Assembly (NCBI GenBank): GCA_950022655.1
Contig: OX465579.1
Span: 135,107,118-135,171,117 of the forward strand
Origin: Alentia gelatinosa
Taxonomy: Eukaryota; Annelida; Polychaeta; Phyllodocida; Polynoidae
Direction of reading: 5' to 3'
Length of the DNA: 64,000 nt
The notes beneath the pieces were generated by a model. The model was not told the origin of the DNA. It was given only the letters and a program-made list of their open reading frames with translations, and ran no database searches. The translations under genes and the position numbers were made by a program. Shown piece after piece: positions 10,658 to 19,747 of the stretch (its first letter is position 1; each line of letters starts with the position of its first letter).

Positions 10658-11737
10658 GCCCGGGGGAAGAGTTGGGTACTGGCACCCAGATGGATGGAAT
10701 GAGGTCCTCACACACTCTTGGGCTCTCCTCCCGCTAGTTGCCAGCAGTGTGGCCAGTACACGCCAGTGTAGAAAGCACCCCTCGCTTGATGGAGGGTTCA
10801 TGACCCTTTTCGCTGGAGCCGTAAGCCCCAGCGCCAGGTCGTAGTGTGCCATAAGCGCTTCCTGTGAGGGTGACACTGAGATTTCCCCCATACTGTCCAG
10901 GTCCAAAGTGTGGCGCAGCTTGCATCGCTCTACTCTCAGAGAATCTGCTATGTCCTGCAGCATTCCGAAGCAGAGCTTCACCCAGAGGGTCAGCACACCG
11001 TTGCTGAATGCCTTAGCCCTGCTACACCCGCTCATGTGGCTGATGAGCGAGCTTGCTCTGGTGCACTGCTCCTGGCATCCCCAGCAGGCGGTCTCTGGCT
11101 GGATGAAGAACGGCATGTGGGACTGTATCACGTGGCGATGCACGTGGTTGGACCGGCCACACTTCCCAGACACCGGACACAAGCTGCTGGTTCTCTGGCG
11201 CTTAGCTGTCTGGATTGTTTTGCTACCAGGCCTCTGGGGCTGGTTTTCCCTTAGGACTGTGTGTCTCCCGATGGACACAGTTCTGATTTCCCCTTCGTCT
11301 CCGACCTTTCTCCTCTTCTCATCCGGGGCAATGCTCACCAATCGCTGCTCTTCACCACCCCTCTCCAGGGGCTCGCTCGAACCTCTCTTGATGGTGACTT
11401 TGATACCCATAGGGACTGGACAATCACCCTGCAGTTCTTGCCTTGGTAGATGGACCACCCTACTCTTGGTTGGCTTCCGCAGACTAGGGTCCTGTGACGC
11501 CCCTAAAGGTCCGGATGTTACCCTGGGTGTCGGTCCCCCAGATGTGCTCAGTAGGTAGGGTACCTGACTTACGCCTGAAGTGCTGCCGTTGGTGGAAGGG
11601 CCACAGGGACGCAGATGATGTTGTTTTGCAGCATGTGTGGTAACCCACTCACTTTGAAATCCTTTGCTGCCATTGCGATCGTTCTTTTCTCTGGGAGATG
11701 TCTGGAAGTAGGGAACAAGTTTGGCAACCTGTTATTT
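10586..11737 (-). CDS. N-terminal part of the retrotransposon's third coding region (zinc-finger-like)
   Basis: An open frame runs from just after a TAA near 11738 to the TGA at 10586. No in-frame ATG occurs in the first part (the first is at about 11407), so it may be reached by splicing. A candidate acceptor lies at the frame's start, and an in-frame GTAAGT donor lies near 11570 in the overlapping ATG-started frame. The middle carries two metal-binding-like clusters: CPVSGKC followed by HVHRH, then CWGCQEQC followed by HMSGC. The frame then runs directly into the TatD domain. I know no named family for this N-terminal part. It may guide the nuclease to nucleic acid. Confidence 0.6.
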
Positions 11738-11792
11738 TTACATTGACATGCCTTGCTACCTTATGACTAGGACTACTTACTAGGATCTAGAG

Positions 11793-13478
11793 TTAGTGAC
11801 GTAGCTGGGGATGCTGGGAAAGGCGACGTATGGTGTTGAGCAGCCTTGCTGGAAGGCGTATACGTCTACCTCTTCTTGACCTCTTCTCCCCTGACCCATT
11901 CTCAGAGGCTCCTGTGCCTGCTGCTGTCTCCATGTCTGTCGACACTTCGGGTCCTGCGGATGGTTCGTCCTTTTCTGCCCCATGATGCCCTTCTTCCTCT
12001 GGGGTTTGGCTTTGGTGTGCAGCCACCCCCAGCAGGTTCTCGTTGTTGCCAGGCCCTTTTGGCTAGCCAGATGCATCCTGAACCTCATGCTCTACACCAT
12101 GCCCCATGGGCTGGTCAACTGTAGCATCCCCTTCAATCTCTGCGTCAGGCAGGATCACTTCATTCTCTTCAACCTGATCATGGTCTTCTTGGTCGGTGCT
12201 TTCTTCAGACTGCAGGAGTTGGTGTCTCATGCGGCGCAGCCATATCGGAATAGCCCGGTCCCTACAGATGATGAGGCGGTCATGGTGAATAATTTCAGAT
12301 TTTTTCCTCCCCCTTATTTTGAGGAGCACTGGGGAGAGAACTTTCTCGACCAGGTAAGGGCCTTTCCAGACTGGTTTGAGCTTGGGACTCTCACCCTTCT
12401 TGTTTGCTGTATCACGTTTGTAAGTCAAGTCTACCAGCTCATACTCGGTGTGTGACAGCTTCTGGTTGTAGGTCTGCCTCTGCAACTCCTGCCTTGTCCT
12501 CAGCCTCTCTCGTGCTATGTTATGGACTCTCTCAAGGGTCTTTCGCAGACACTGAACATACTCTGCAGTTGATTCAACTCCCTGATGGTTAGCTGCTGGC
12601 AGGCCGAACACGATGTCCTCTGGTTGAGAGACCTCTCGGCCTAGCATCATCATGTTTGGACTGTACCCTGTCTGCTTGTGGGGGACTGTGCGCAAAGCAC
12701 TAGCGAGAACCGGTAAGTGCCGGTCCCACTGCTTTGCCTTCCCATCGATAAAACAGCGTACCATCTGTAGAATTGTTCTGTTGTACCGTTCCACCTGGCC
12801 ATTGGATGCCGGCCTGTATGGTGTTGTCCGGGTCTTTTTTACTTGGAGCAGCTCACATACACTGCGGATGAGACTGCCATCTACATTCCGGCCTTGGTCA
12901 GTATGCAGTTGCTCAGGGCAGCCCCAACGTGCCACAAAATCACACACAAGCTTGTTGGCTATGACCTCTGCTTTCTGGTCTGGGATTGCATAACACTCAA
13001 CTCACTTGGTGAACTGATCGATGATGACCAGGATGCAGGTATTCCCGTCCTCAGATGCCGGGAGTGGTCCAAGAATATCCAGATGGACTCTTTCAAGTGG
13101 GGCACCAGCATGATATTTCCCCAGGGGCCCTCGTGCTTTCTGGCAGGGCTTCTTATTACGACTGCAGGTAGAGCAAGTCCTTACAAAGTCGCAACAGTCA
13201 CTTAGTGCCTGGAACCAGATGAAACCTCGTCGGAGCCTTGCATAAGTTTTATCCTGACCGAGGTGACCTGCTGTGGGGTGGTCATGACAGTACTGGAGTA
13301 TCTCCAGCTTGTACCCTTTTGGTACCACCAGTAGGTAGCGGGGTTGCTCCATTGTCTCCCACTTGTAATATAGCACTTCGTCCCTGAGTGTCAGTTGTGA
13401 TTTGTGCACCCAGAAATACTTTGTGGCTGGGCTGCATAGGGCCAGTGTTGCCTGCCCGGGCTCTTCTTTTTCTTCCAT
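11793..13478 (-). pseudogene. Retrotransposon integrase region of pol (interrupted by stops)
   Basis: Begins with the HHCC zinc-binding domain (HPTAGHLGQ, then CSTC, about 13310-13170). The catalytic core follows, with LDILGPL (about 13090), HTDQG (about 12897) and NGQVERYN (about 12795) giving the D, D and E residues. After it comes a GPY/F module (WKGPYLVEKV, about 12370) and a basic C-terminal tail (RSRRGRR). A TGA at 13002-13004 replaces what should be a Trp codon after the FTK motif, and a TAG at 12063-12065 cuts the tail. Both are in frame with the rest, so they are point changes. The join to the RNase H part at about 13.5 kb is a frame change. The integrase cannot be made intact from this copy without readthrough. 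Confidence 0.9.
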
Positions 13479-13486
13479 CCAGCCTA

Positions 13487-16306
13487 TTATCGGTGAAAGA
13501 TCTGCATCTTCCAGCTGTTTCGCTCGAAGTTGTGCCTTGGAATATCCACTATGCCAAGCATAGCCTGATCTTCGCCATTGTCAAGTGCTTCGGAACCTTC
13601 TACATCCAGCATCCTTAGAGAGGGCTCTGCTTCTCCGGCATGACTGTTCTTCTGGGGCCCATTCAAATAGACTTCTAGACTATGTACTGCAAGTGGAACA
13701 ACATCATCGACTTCAGACTCGAAGCGGCTCCATTGCTTATGGGCTCTTTCACAAAATTGGCAACCACCACATGGGAGCAAGTCAGGTACAGAGCCAGCTC
13801 TGTAACAGTCACAGTATTCAACTGTATCAGGGATGCGAGACAGGGCATCTGCATTAACATGCTTTTTCCAAGGCCGATGTATGATTGACATATCATACTC
13901 TGAGAGTTCCTCCAGCCATCTTGACAGCTGGCCCTGGATGTTCTTGAATCCCATCAGCCATGTCAAGCTGTTGTGGCCTGTCCTCACCAAGAAGGGTCTA
14001 CCCAGGAGGTAGTGACGGTACTGCCGTGACAGACGGATGACAGCTAGGAGCTCCTTTCTGGTTGTGCAGTACTTCCATTGTTCAGGTGATAGAATAAAGC
14101 TGTTGTAGGCTATTACCCGGATTTTGCCATCCACAATTTGGCCTAGTTCCCCAGCCACTGCCACATCTGAGGCATCGCAGTCTAGGACGAACTGGTATTT
14201 CACGTCTGGGTAGGGCAGTTTTGGTGCTTCCAGTAGTGCAGACTTCAGTAAGGAGACGGCTGTTTCAGCCTCCCCAGACCACTCAAATCGTGCCTTGGGA
14301 CCTGTCAGTGCATACAGGGGTGAAGATATCTCTGCATACCTTGGGATAAACTCACGGTGGTAGTTTGCATATCCCAGGAAGGACTCCACGTCTCGGATGC
14401 ACTTTGGTGTGGGCCAACCTTCGATTGTTTCCCTACTTTCCGGGTTGATCTGGATTCCTTCAGGTGTGACCTGCCTACCCAGGAATGTGACCTTATCCTG
14501 GAAAAGACTGCATTTTCTTGGCTTCAGCTTCAGATTGTACTGTCTAAACCTTTGCAGGGCCTCTACCAGGTTGTCCCTAGCCTGGGCAAAGCTAGTTCCA
14601 AAAACCACCACATCATCCAGGTAGGAGAGCACCTTGTTCCATTGCATCCCATGCAGGACTAGCTGTACTGCCCTTTGGAACGTCGCAGGGGCATTGCATA
14701 GGCCAAAACCCATTCTCGTCCATTCATACAGGCCATACTGCGTGATGAATGCTGTCTTGTGTTGATCGGCTTTATCTAACTCTATCTGCCAGTACCCCGA
14801 ATTCATGTCTAGAGTGCTATAGAAGCGACTGCCCGATAGCGAATCCAAGCATTCCTCAATCTTCGGTAATGGAAAAGCGTCCTTGACTGTCACGCTGTTG
14901 AGGCCTTGATAGTCCAGACACCATCTAACGGATCCATCCTTCTTACGTACTAAGACTGGAACTGCTGCCCAAGCTGAGGAGGAAGGCCTGATGACCCCAG
15001 CATCCAGCATTTTGTTCAGGTGCTTTTCCTCTTCTTCCTGAAAACCTAGGGGTGTCCGGCGCATACGCTGTCGAATTGGTCTGGCACCTCCTGTGTCAAT
15101 GGAGTGTTTGATGGCAGAGAAGCACCCTAGGTCAGTGTCATCCTTCGAGAACACGGACCCGTACTCGAGGAGGATCGCCTGTAGTTCCTGAGCCTGGCTT
15201 GAGTCCAGCAGTGGAACCGACCTGCGGAATAAGTCTTGCAGGTGAAGTGGAGTCTGCTCTGCCATGTCTTTCACCTCCTGTGCTGAGACTGGCCTACTGT
15301 TATCTACAGTGCTTACCTGCTTCATGAGCCTGAGCCCCGCTGGGGCTGTTGACATTTCAAGTGATGCATCCAGTATGCTGACTGGCTGCGATGACCCTAG
15401 TACTTGACCTGGTCTAATTTTGACATATTTGTCACCGATGTTGCATAGTTCTACAACTGCAGTATCGCCGTCCCCACCGAGGACAGCATGAGGGCACAAG
15501 ATATCTGGTCTGAACTCCTTTGGGCAGAGCACCCGCTCCTGTTCAGGCACATTGGATTCATATTTGGTTTGTATGACAACCTGCTTTGAGGAGTGTGGGG
15601 GTATGACAACCCTTCTTGTGCAAACAACAGGTGTAACTTCATATGTGACCCTAGAACCATTTTGACGATATTTTGCTGTTATTGCCTGTCCATCAATTTT
15701 TACTGAAGCCATGGTGAGGTCAATGGACGCCCCGATGGCTTTCAAGAAGTCTAGGCCCAGAATAACCGAGTCGGAAACTGGGGCCACATAAACACACCAA
15801 TGGAAGGACAGCCCCCCAGTTTTAATACTAACCGGGTCTGTAAACTGCCCTGTCATATAGCTAGCTATACCGGCTCCTTTCAGTCTGATGGTTTCCTTTG
15901 TGGTGGGAGGATGTTTCATCTTTTCCGCAAAAACTGTACTAAGGACGGTCACTTGGGCTCCAAGGTCAATAAGTGCGTCCACTGGTGTTCCGTTAACTCG
16001 CACTGGCAGAACTAGGCTCTCTGGCGTATCCCCTGTAGAGTTTTTCATACGGAAGTATACATTACGAACCATCTGATCTTCAACTCTCACATCATCCTTC
16101 ACAGTTTCCACCGTGTGGGATTCTGTCGGGGGTTTTATGGTTCTCTCTCGGCCCTCCATCATGGTTGGTTCTGGTGGGCGACCCTTGTCAGCTGGGAATG
16201 GAGTCGGATCAGTTGGTCCATTCCAAGCTAGTTTTTTGCCGGCTGTTGCTTTTTTGGCCTTGTGCATTCTCTTGAGAAGTGACCTACTTCCCCACAGTTG
16301 TAGCAT
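13487..16306 (-). CDS. pol: Retrotransposon pol: protease, reverse transcriptase, RNase H
   Basis: The frame holds 939 codons from the first Met, and the expected entry is by -1 frameshift from gag at 16231-16237. An aspartic-protease-like domain carries IDLGAQVTVL (residues about 113-122); the usual Ser or Thr after the catalytic Asp is Leu here. Reverse transcriptase has the YLDD box (about 14610-14620). RNase H starts with LDCDASD (about 14180) and ends with a NADALSR motif, but it has RTGH where related elements usually have RTDH. The frame ends at 13487, where the integrase linker continues in another frame, so a one- or two-base indel near 13540 is likely. It acts in the cytoplasmic particle in reverse transcription of the element RNA. 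Confidence 0.92.
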   Translation of the reverse strand: MLQLWGSRSLLKRMHKAKKATAGKKLAWNGPTDPTPFPADKGRPPEPTMMEGRERTIKPPTESHTVETVKDDVRVEDQMVRNVYFRMKNSTGDTPESLVLPVRVNGTPVDALIDLGAQVTVLSTVFAEKMKHPPTTKETIRLKGAGIASYMTGQFTDPVSIKTGGLSFHWCVYVAPVSDSVILGLDFLKAIGASIDLTMASVKIDGQAITAKYRQNGSRVTYEVTPVVCTRRVVIPPHSSKQVVIQTKYESNVPEQERVLCPKEFRPDILCPHAVLGGDGDTAVVELCNIGDKYVKIRPGQVLGSSQPVSILDASLEMSTAPAGLRLMKQVSTVDNSRPVSAQEVKDMAEQTPLHLQDLFRRSVPLLDSSQAQELQAILLEYGSVFSKDDTDLGCFSAIKHSIDTGGARPIRQRMRRTPLGFQEEEEKHLNKMLDAGVIRPSSSAWAAVPVLVRKKDGSVRWCLDYQGLNSVTVKDAFPLPKIEECLDSLSGSRFYSTLDMNSGYWQIELDKADQHKTAFITQYGLYEWTRMGFGLCNAPATFQRAVQLVLHGMQWNKVLSYLDDVVVFGTSFAQARDNLVEALQRFRQYNLKLKPRKCSLFQDKVTFLGRQVTPEGIQINPESRETIEGWPTPKCIRDVESFLGYANYHREFIPRYAEISSPLYALTGPKARFEWSGEAETAVSLLKSALLEAPKLPYPDVKYQFVLDCDASDVAVAGELGQIVDGKIRVIAYNSFILSPEQWKYCTTRKELLAVIRLSRQYRHYLLGRPFLVRTGHNSLTWLMGFKNIQGQLSRWLEELSEYDMSIIHRPWKKHVNADALSRIPDTVEYCDCYRAGSVPDLLPCGGCQFCERAHKQWSRFESEVDDVVPLAVHSLEVYLNGPQKNSHAGEAEPSLRMLDVEGSEALDNGEDQAMLGIVDIPRHNFERNSWKMQIFHR

Positions 16307-17913
16307 TCTGACGACCTTCCTGGAGATGCACTGCGAGAGGGGCTACGACCAGGGCTACCTCCCGGGCTTTGTCCTGGGCTTCTACCTGGGTTACGGGCTG
16401 GGTAGGGGCTAGGAGCCCTAGACAGCCGCTGAGGTGGCAGATGTTCAGCAAGTACGCCGAGGACAAGCTTTTTCATTTCCTCTTTCAGTTCTCCCCACTG
16501 GTCCTTCTCCATAGGACGGACTGCTGGGGGCCTTGCTGGCTGTTCTTCCTCACTTGGGACAAAGGAGACGTTTCTCAACTTTTTGTCTCCTACGATGAAA
16601 CGGGAGTTGTGAATGGAGTGCCTAACACTCTTCAGCACCTCACACATGGACTTGAGGTTCTTCTCCCCTGCGATGAGTGCGGCCCTTTGGTTGGAGCAGC
16701 CATGCAGGAAAGCATCGGTTGCTGCCCTCTCAATGGTTCGCTCCGAGTCTCCCCGGAAACCTTCCCGTGCCAAATCCATGCACCTCTGCGCGAAGGTATC
16801 CAGAACTTCTTCCGGTTCCTGGCGCAGACTTTGAAGCTCCCTCCGTGCTGTTGCCGGTTGCTTCCTCGTACCAAAACGCTCCTTCAAGGACTTGACTACC
16901 CTTTTGTAGTCACGCCTGGTCTTCCTTGGCAGGGAACCAAAGTAAATCAGGGCGTCGTCCCTAAGGTGCTGTACTAGGCCGTCCAGTCTCTCTTCCTGAC
17001 TCCAGCCGCACCTCCGGGCTGTTCGTTCGAACTGCTCCTTGTAGATCCCCCACTTTAGACGGCCGTCATAAGTTGGGATCTTCCCTTGTTGGGGCTTGTT
17101 ATCCCTCCCATCTCTTGGGCGGCGGACTGGATAATCTTCATCGTCGCTGGTTGACGTAGAACTATCATCCGAATCTGAGGATTCAGATGCGTCCCGTCTG
17201 TTGGGTCTCCGGCTCCTCACCGATTCCTGATGGGCATCAGTGTGGTGAGATATGGTTGGAGCCGTTTTCACCTGTCTGGCGGGCTCAGGCTCTTTAGGCC
17301 GGGTGGCCGGGACGTACACATCGTCTCTGACCTCACCTTGACGGACAGGTGTTGAGTGGTGTGGTGGGGCTAATGGTAGCCAACTCTCGTCCTGTCCTGG
17401 GCTGTCCCGCCCAGCTTTACTCACCGGAGATTTTGTCCCTTGGCGGAACTGGGGGTTTTGCCGCAGGAAGGCCTCCCATGTGCGGGTAAAGATTTCTGTT
17501 GGGTCGTCCACAGGCTTTTTCGGCAGGGTGCCCGATCCCAAGAGCGGATTTCCTGTGTCCTGTTTCTTCTTCTCCCCCTCCAGCTGTTCGACACGCGAGG
17601 CCAGCTTCTGCCACGAAGCCTTCAGTGCATCATAGTCTCGCGATGAGTCTATGTCAGGTGGAAGAGTCGGCCGCATGCCTTCCACGCCCTCGTCCTCCAC
17701 GTTGAACACTATGTGGCCATTCACAACGGCCTCCTGAAGGATCCTGCCCACGTCCGGATTGAGACGGGGCAGCATCTCTGCCACTGCCGAGAAAGGACCC
17801 CAATCCTTCAAGCACTGAAGGATGTCCCGAGCGTGTGCAGCTCCAATACCTGGGACTGCCTTGAGGTCATCCACACCTGCTGCATTTATGTAAATCGCCT
17901 TGGGCCCAGTCAT
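16228..17913 (-). CDS. gag: Retrotransposon Gag with N-terminal helix-hairpin-helix domain
   Basis: 561 residues, intact. Residues 1-75 form an HhH module of the ComEA type (INAAGVDDLKAVPGIG), a fold that binds DNA backbone. Residues about 90-120 are coiled coil. An acidic serine cluster (about 240-265) follows, then a retrotransposon capsid domain (about 285-445), an SPGRSPG-type proline-arginine linker and one CCHC zinc knuckle at 537-550 (CYNCGEVGHFSREC). The start at 17913 is the first Met and gives the complete HhH domain. The HhH domain is not a usual part of Gag. The end overlaps pol in the -1 frame. Confidence 0.93.
   Translation of the reverse strand: MTGPKAIYINAAGVDDLKAVPGIGAAHARDILQCLKDWGPFSAVAEMLPRLNPDVGRILQEAVVNGHIVFNVEDEGVEGMRPTLPPDIDSSRDYDALKASWQKLASRVEQLEGEKKKQDTGNPLLGSGTLPKKPVDDPTEIFTRTWEAFLRQNPQFRQGTKSPVSKAGRDSPGQDESWLPLAPPHHSTPVRQGEVRDDVYVPATRPKEPEPARQVKTAPTISHHTDAHQESVRSRRPNRRDASESSDSDDSSTSTSDDEDYPVRRPRDGRDNKPQQGKIPTYDGRLKWGIYKEQFERTARRCGWSQEERLDGLVQHLRDDALIYFGSLPRKTRRDYKRVVKSLKERFGTRKQPATARRELQSLRQEPEEVLDTFAQRCMDLAREGFRGDSERTIERAATDAFLHGCSNQRAALIAGEKNLKSMCEVLKSVRHSIHNSRFIVGDKKLRNVSFVPSEEEQPARPPAVRPMEKDQWGELKEEMKKLVLGVLAEHLPPQRLSRAPSPYPARNPGRSPGQSPGGSPGRSPSRSASPGRSSECYNCGEVGHFSRECTRPKKQQPAKN
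16231..16237 (-). promoter_or_regulatory. -1 ribosomal frameshift heptamer A AAA AAC before the gag stop
   Basis: In gag frame the last codons read GCA AAA AAC TAG, a canonical X XXY YYZ slippery site immediately followed by the stop. Slipping back one base enters the long pol frame. A second candidate, A AAA AAG, lies at 16249-16255 in the same frame. The same A AAA AAC heptamer is used in some retroviral gag-pro junctions. I did not resolve a downstream pseudoknot. Confidence 0.8.
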
Positions 17914-19480
17914 TTTGTTGGCTTAGGTCAGGTACCCAACAGCAGAAGAAAGAGGTTGGGGTGTCTCAGTATGAAAGCAGGACTACACAATCACTGACTT
18001 ATTCTATGTTATCTGTATTATACCCTCTTTACTTACTTTTCAGGATACTGTCTCGAGGGTGTGATGTTAATGCAGTGTGTGCATGCAGGACAGTTAGATG
18101 TTATTTTCATTCAGTGAAATGCCAGATGTCATGCATTGGCTAGTAATATTGTGTCAAGTTATGCCAGATATTAGAATATTGGCTCACAATGTTGCACCAA
18201 GATATGCCAGATATCAAAATATTGGCCCAGAGTATCTTGGGATCATGCACAAAATAACTTGTTGCAATATAGTAACAGTTCTCCAAAATAGTATCTGCCA
18301 GATATTAATTTATATTGGCCAGTTATGAACTAGATATAGATATAGAAATGGTGGGGTCCAGCTGCCACACAAAATATGCTTTTAGAGGAAAAAAATATAT
18401 ATCCAGATGATATCTCTGTGTAGAGGTGCTGTGCCAGATATATAAATATATATTGGCCTATGCAGAACAATTTGTAGTCAAAGCAGAAACAGTGGAAGTT
18501 GCTATGGGTAGATGTTTTGCCAGATATATAAATATATTGGCCTATAGAGTAGCCTTGTTATCAAAGCAGAAACAGTGGAAGTTGCTGTAGGTAGATGTTT
18601 TGCCAGATATATAAATATATTGGCCTATACAGTATATCTTGTACTCAAATCAGAAACAGTGGAAGTTGCTATGGGTAGATGTTTTGCCAGATATATAAAT
18701 ATATTGGCCTATACAGTTACCTTGTAGTCAAAGCAGAAACAGTGAAAATTATATAAGGTAGGTGTTTTGCCAGATATATGAATATATTGGCCTAGACAGA
18801 ACACAATGGAGAATCCTCTTCTGTGAGATCCAAGATGAGACAATGTGAAGATAGGAACTTCCAGGAAATTACTTAGAATATGCCAGATACTATTTAATAT
18901 TGGCCTCTTGTTTAATAATCAAAATTTGTCAAAAAGATAAGTGACTGCTATATTTAAAACATCCAAGATGGCCTCCAGGTCACATGTGAGAAGGGGGGTA
19001 AATATTTGAAGAACCCCTAATTATTTCTTGGCACTAATACTTAAAAAATAATAAGATGAAGATAAAGTGTCAATATTCACTTTGTGAATGTTCTTGTCCC
19101 CAAATAATAAGGATGTTGATAGGATGGCTTGGATTATAAAAAAGAATGTCAATCCAAGATGGCTAAACAGATTCCACTAATCTCAGAAAAAGGTCACACT
19201 TGACCTAATTTATCCAAGATAAAAAAATCTGCTTATTTTTTGGCCAAATCCTCTGATGAATGTAAATAAATGATGGCCTAATTATATTTTAAGAGAGTTC
19301 CAATGGAGAATAAGAGTGTCCTTGATGTTTGAAGAAATTAAATCCCCAATTCACTCAATGGAGGAATGAGCACATGTGCTTAATTGGGGATCCCTTCCTT
19401 CTCTCAACAAAAAGTATAGAAAGTGTCCTTAAAATTGGTTTATAAACTCTATAAACCAGACTGAATCCACATAGGTAAGT
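17914..19480 (-). other. Retrotransposon 5' leader
   Basis: 1.57 kb between the primer-binding site and gag, AT-rich and without a supported frame. It holds the hairpin-repeat array (18121-18905). A pyrimidine stretch before CTAAG|CC at 17922 could serve as a splice acceptor for the donor in the LTR. Confidence 0.8.
18121..18905 (-). repeat. Recurrent GCCAGATAT...ATATTGGC hairpins, partly an 83-86-bp tandem array
   Basis: Motifs starting GCCAGAT and closing TTGGC occur at about 18121, 18164, 18205, 18297, 18433, 18519, 18602, 18686, 18769 and 18882. The five from 18433 to 18769 are spaced 86, 83, 84 and 83 bp and share AGCAGAAACAGTGGAAGTTG and GGTAGATGTTTT between them. Each motif can fold on itself with a GCCA/TGGC base and an AT-rich upper stem. 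Confidence 0.85.
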
Positions 19481-19493
19481 ACTCCTGGCACCA
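19481..19493 (-). other. Primer-binding site (tRNA-Leu-like)
   Basis: Two bases inside the 5' LTR, minus reads TGGTGCCAGGAGT. Its complement, ACTCCTGGCACCA, matches the 3' end of a tRNA-Leu acceptor arm plus CCA with at most one difference from the vertebrate tRNA-Leu(CAG) end as I recall it. The tRNA identity is inference. Confidence 0.65.
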
Positions 19494-19495
19494 AA

Positions 19496-19747
19496 TGTAA
19501 GAATATTACATCTGAACCTTAATATCAGAGAACTTACCTTAGAGGATGAGACTTAGCTTCAGCAAGGTGTGTGTCCACTTGTAAAGCTCAGAGTCGTCTG
19601 CCCTCCGCCTATGGAGAGCGCCTCACGCACGTGCGGTGACACGGGAATCCCTGCAATGACGTCATCGCGCCCGAGGCTGAATAAGCCTCAGGGGGAATCC
19701 CCGGTATTTCCGCTAACGCTAAAACGGCCGCCCGCACTCGTACAACA
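19496..19747 (-). repeat. 5' LTR of the retrotransposon
   Basis: 252 bp, three differences from the 3' LTR. One difference changes the TATA-like CTTTATAAG to CTTTACAAG (19578-19586). The CRE (19657-19664) and E-box (19628-19633) are kept. A consensus splice donor AAG|GTAAGT lies at 19537/19538, 42 bases from the end of the LTR. Confidence 0.95.

Larger units (their letters stand above)
9439..19747 (-). mobile_element. Full-length Ty3/Gypsy LTR retrotransposon with a TatD-like third coding region
   Basis: The element has matching 252-bp terminal repeats (9439-9690 and 19496-19747) with TG...CA ends and GTAT direct repeats at 9435-9438 and 19748-19751. All coding is on minus. In transcript order: 5' LTR (right), primer-binding site 19481-19493, a leader with hairpin repeats (to 17914), gag 17913-16228, pol (protease, reverse transcriptase, RNase H, integrase) about 16306-11793, a third coding region about 11737-9856 with a TatD nuclease domain, purine tract 9691-9703, 3' LTR (left). 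The order protease-RT-RNase H-integrase and a GPY/F motif after the integrase core assign it to Ty3/Gypsy. The LTRs differ at three sites, so insertion is recent. The internal coding part is clearly more GC-rich than the host DNA. Breaks in this copy are listed under each gene. Confidence 0.95.

Noticed and set aside
10085..12993. Several long plus-strand frames inside the retrotransposon (for example 10908-11558 and 11982-12455)
   Set aside because: They are antisense to the TatD, integrase and pol frames, show no domain, and owe their length to the GC-rich coding sequence on the other strand.
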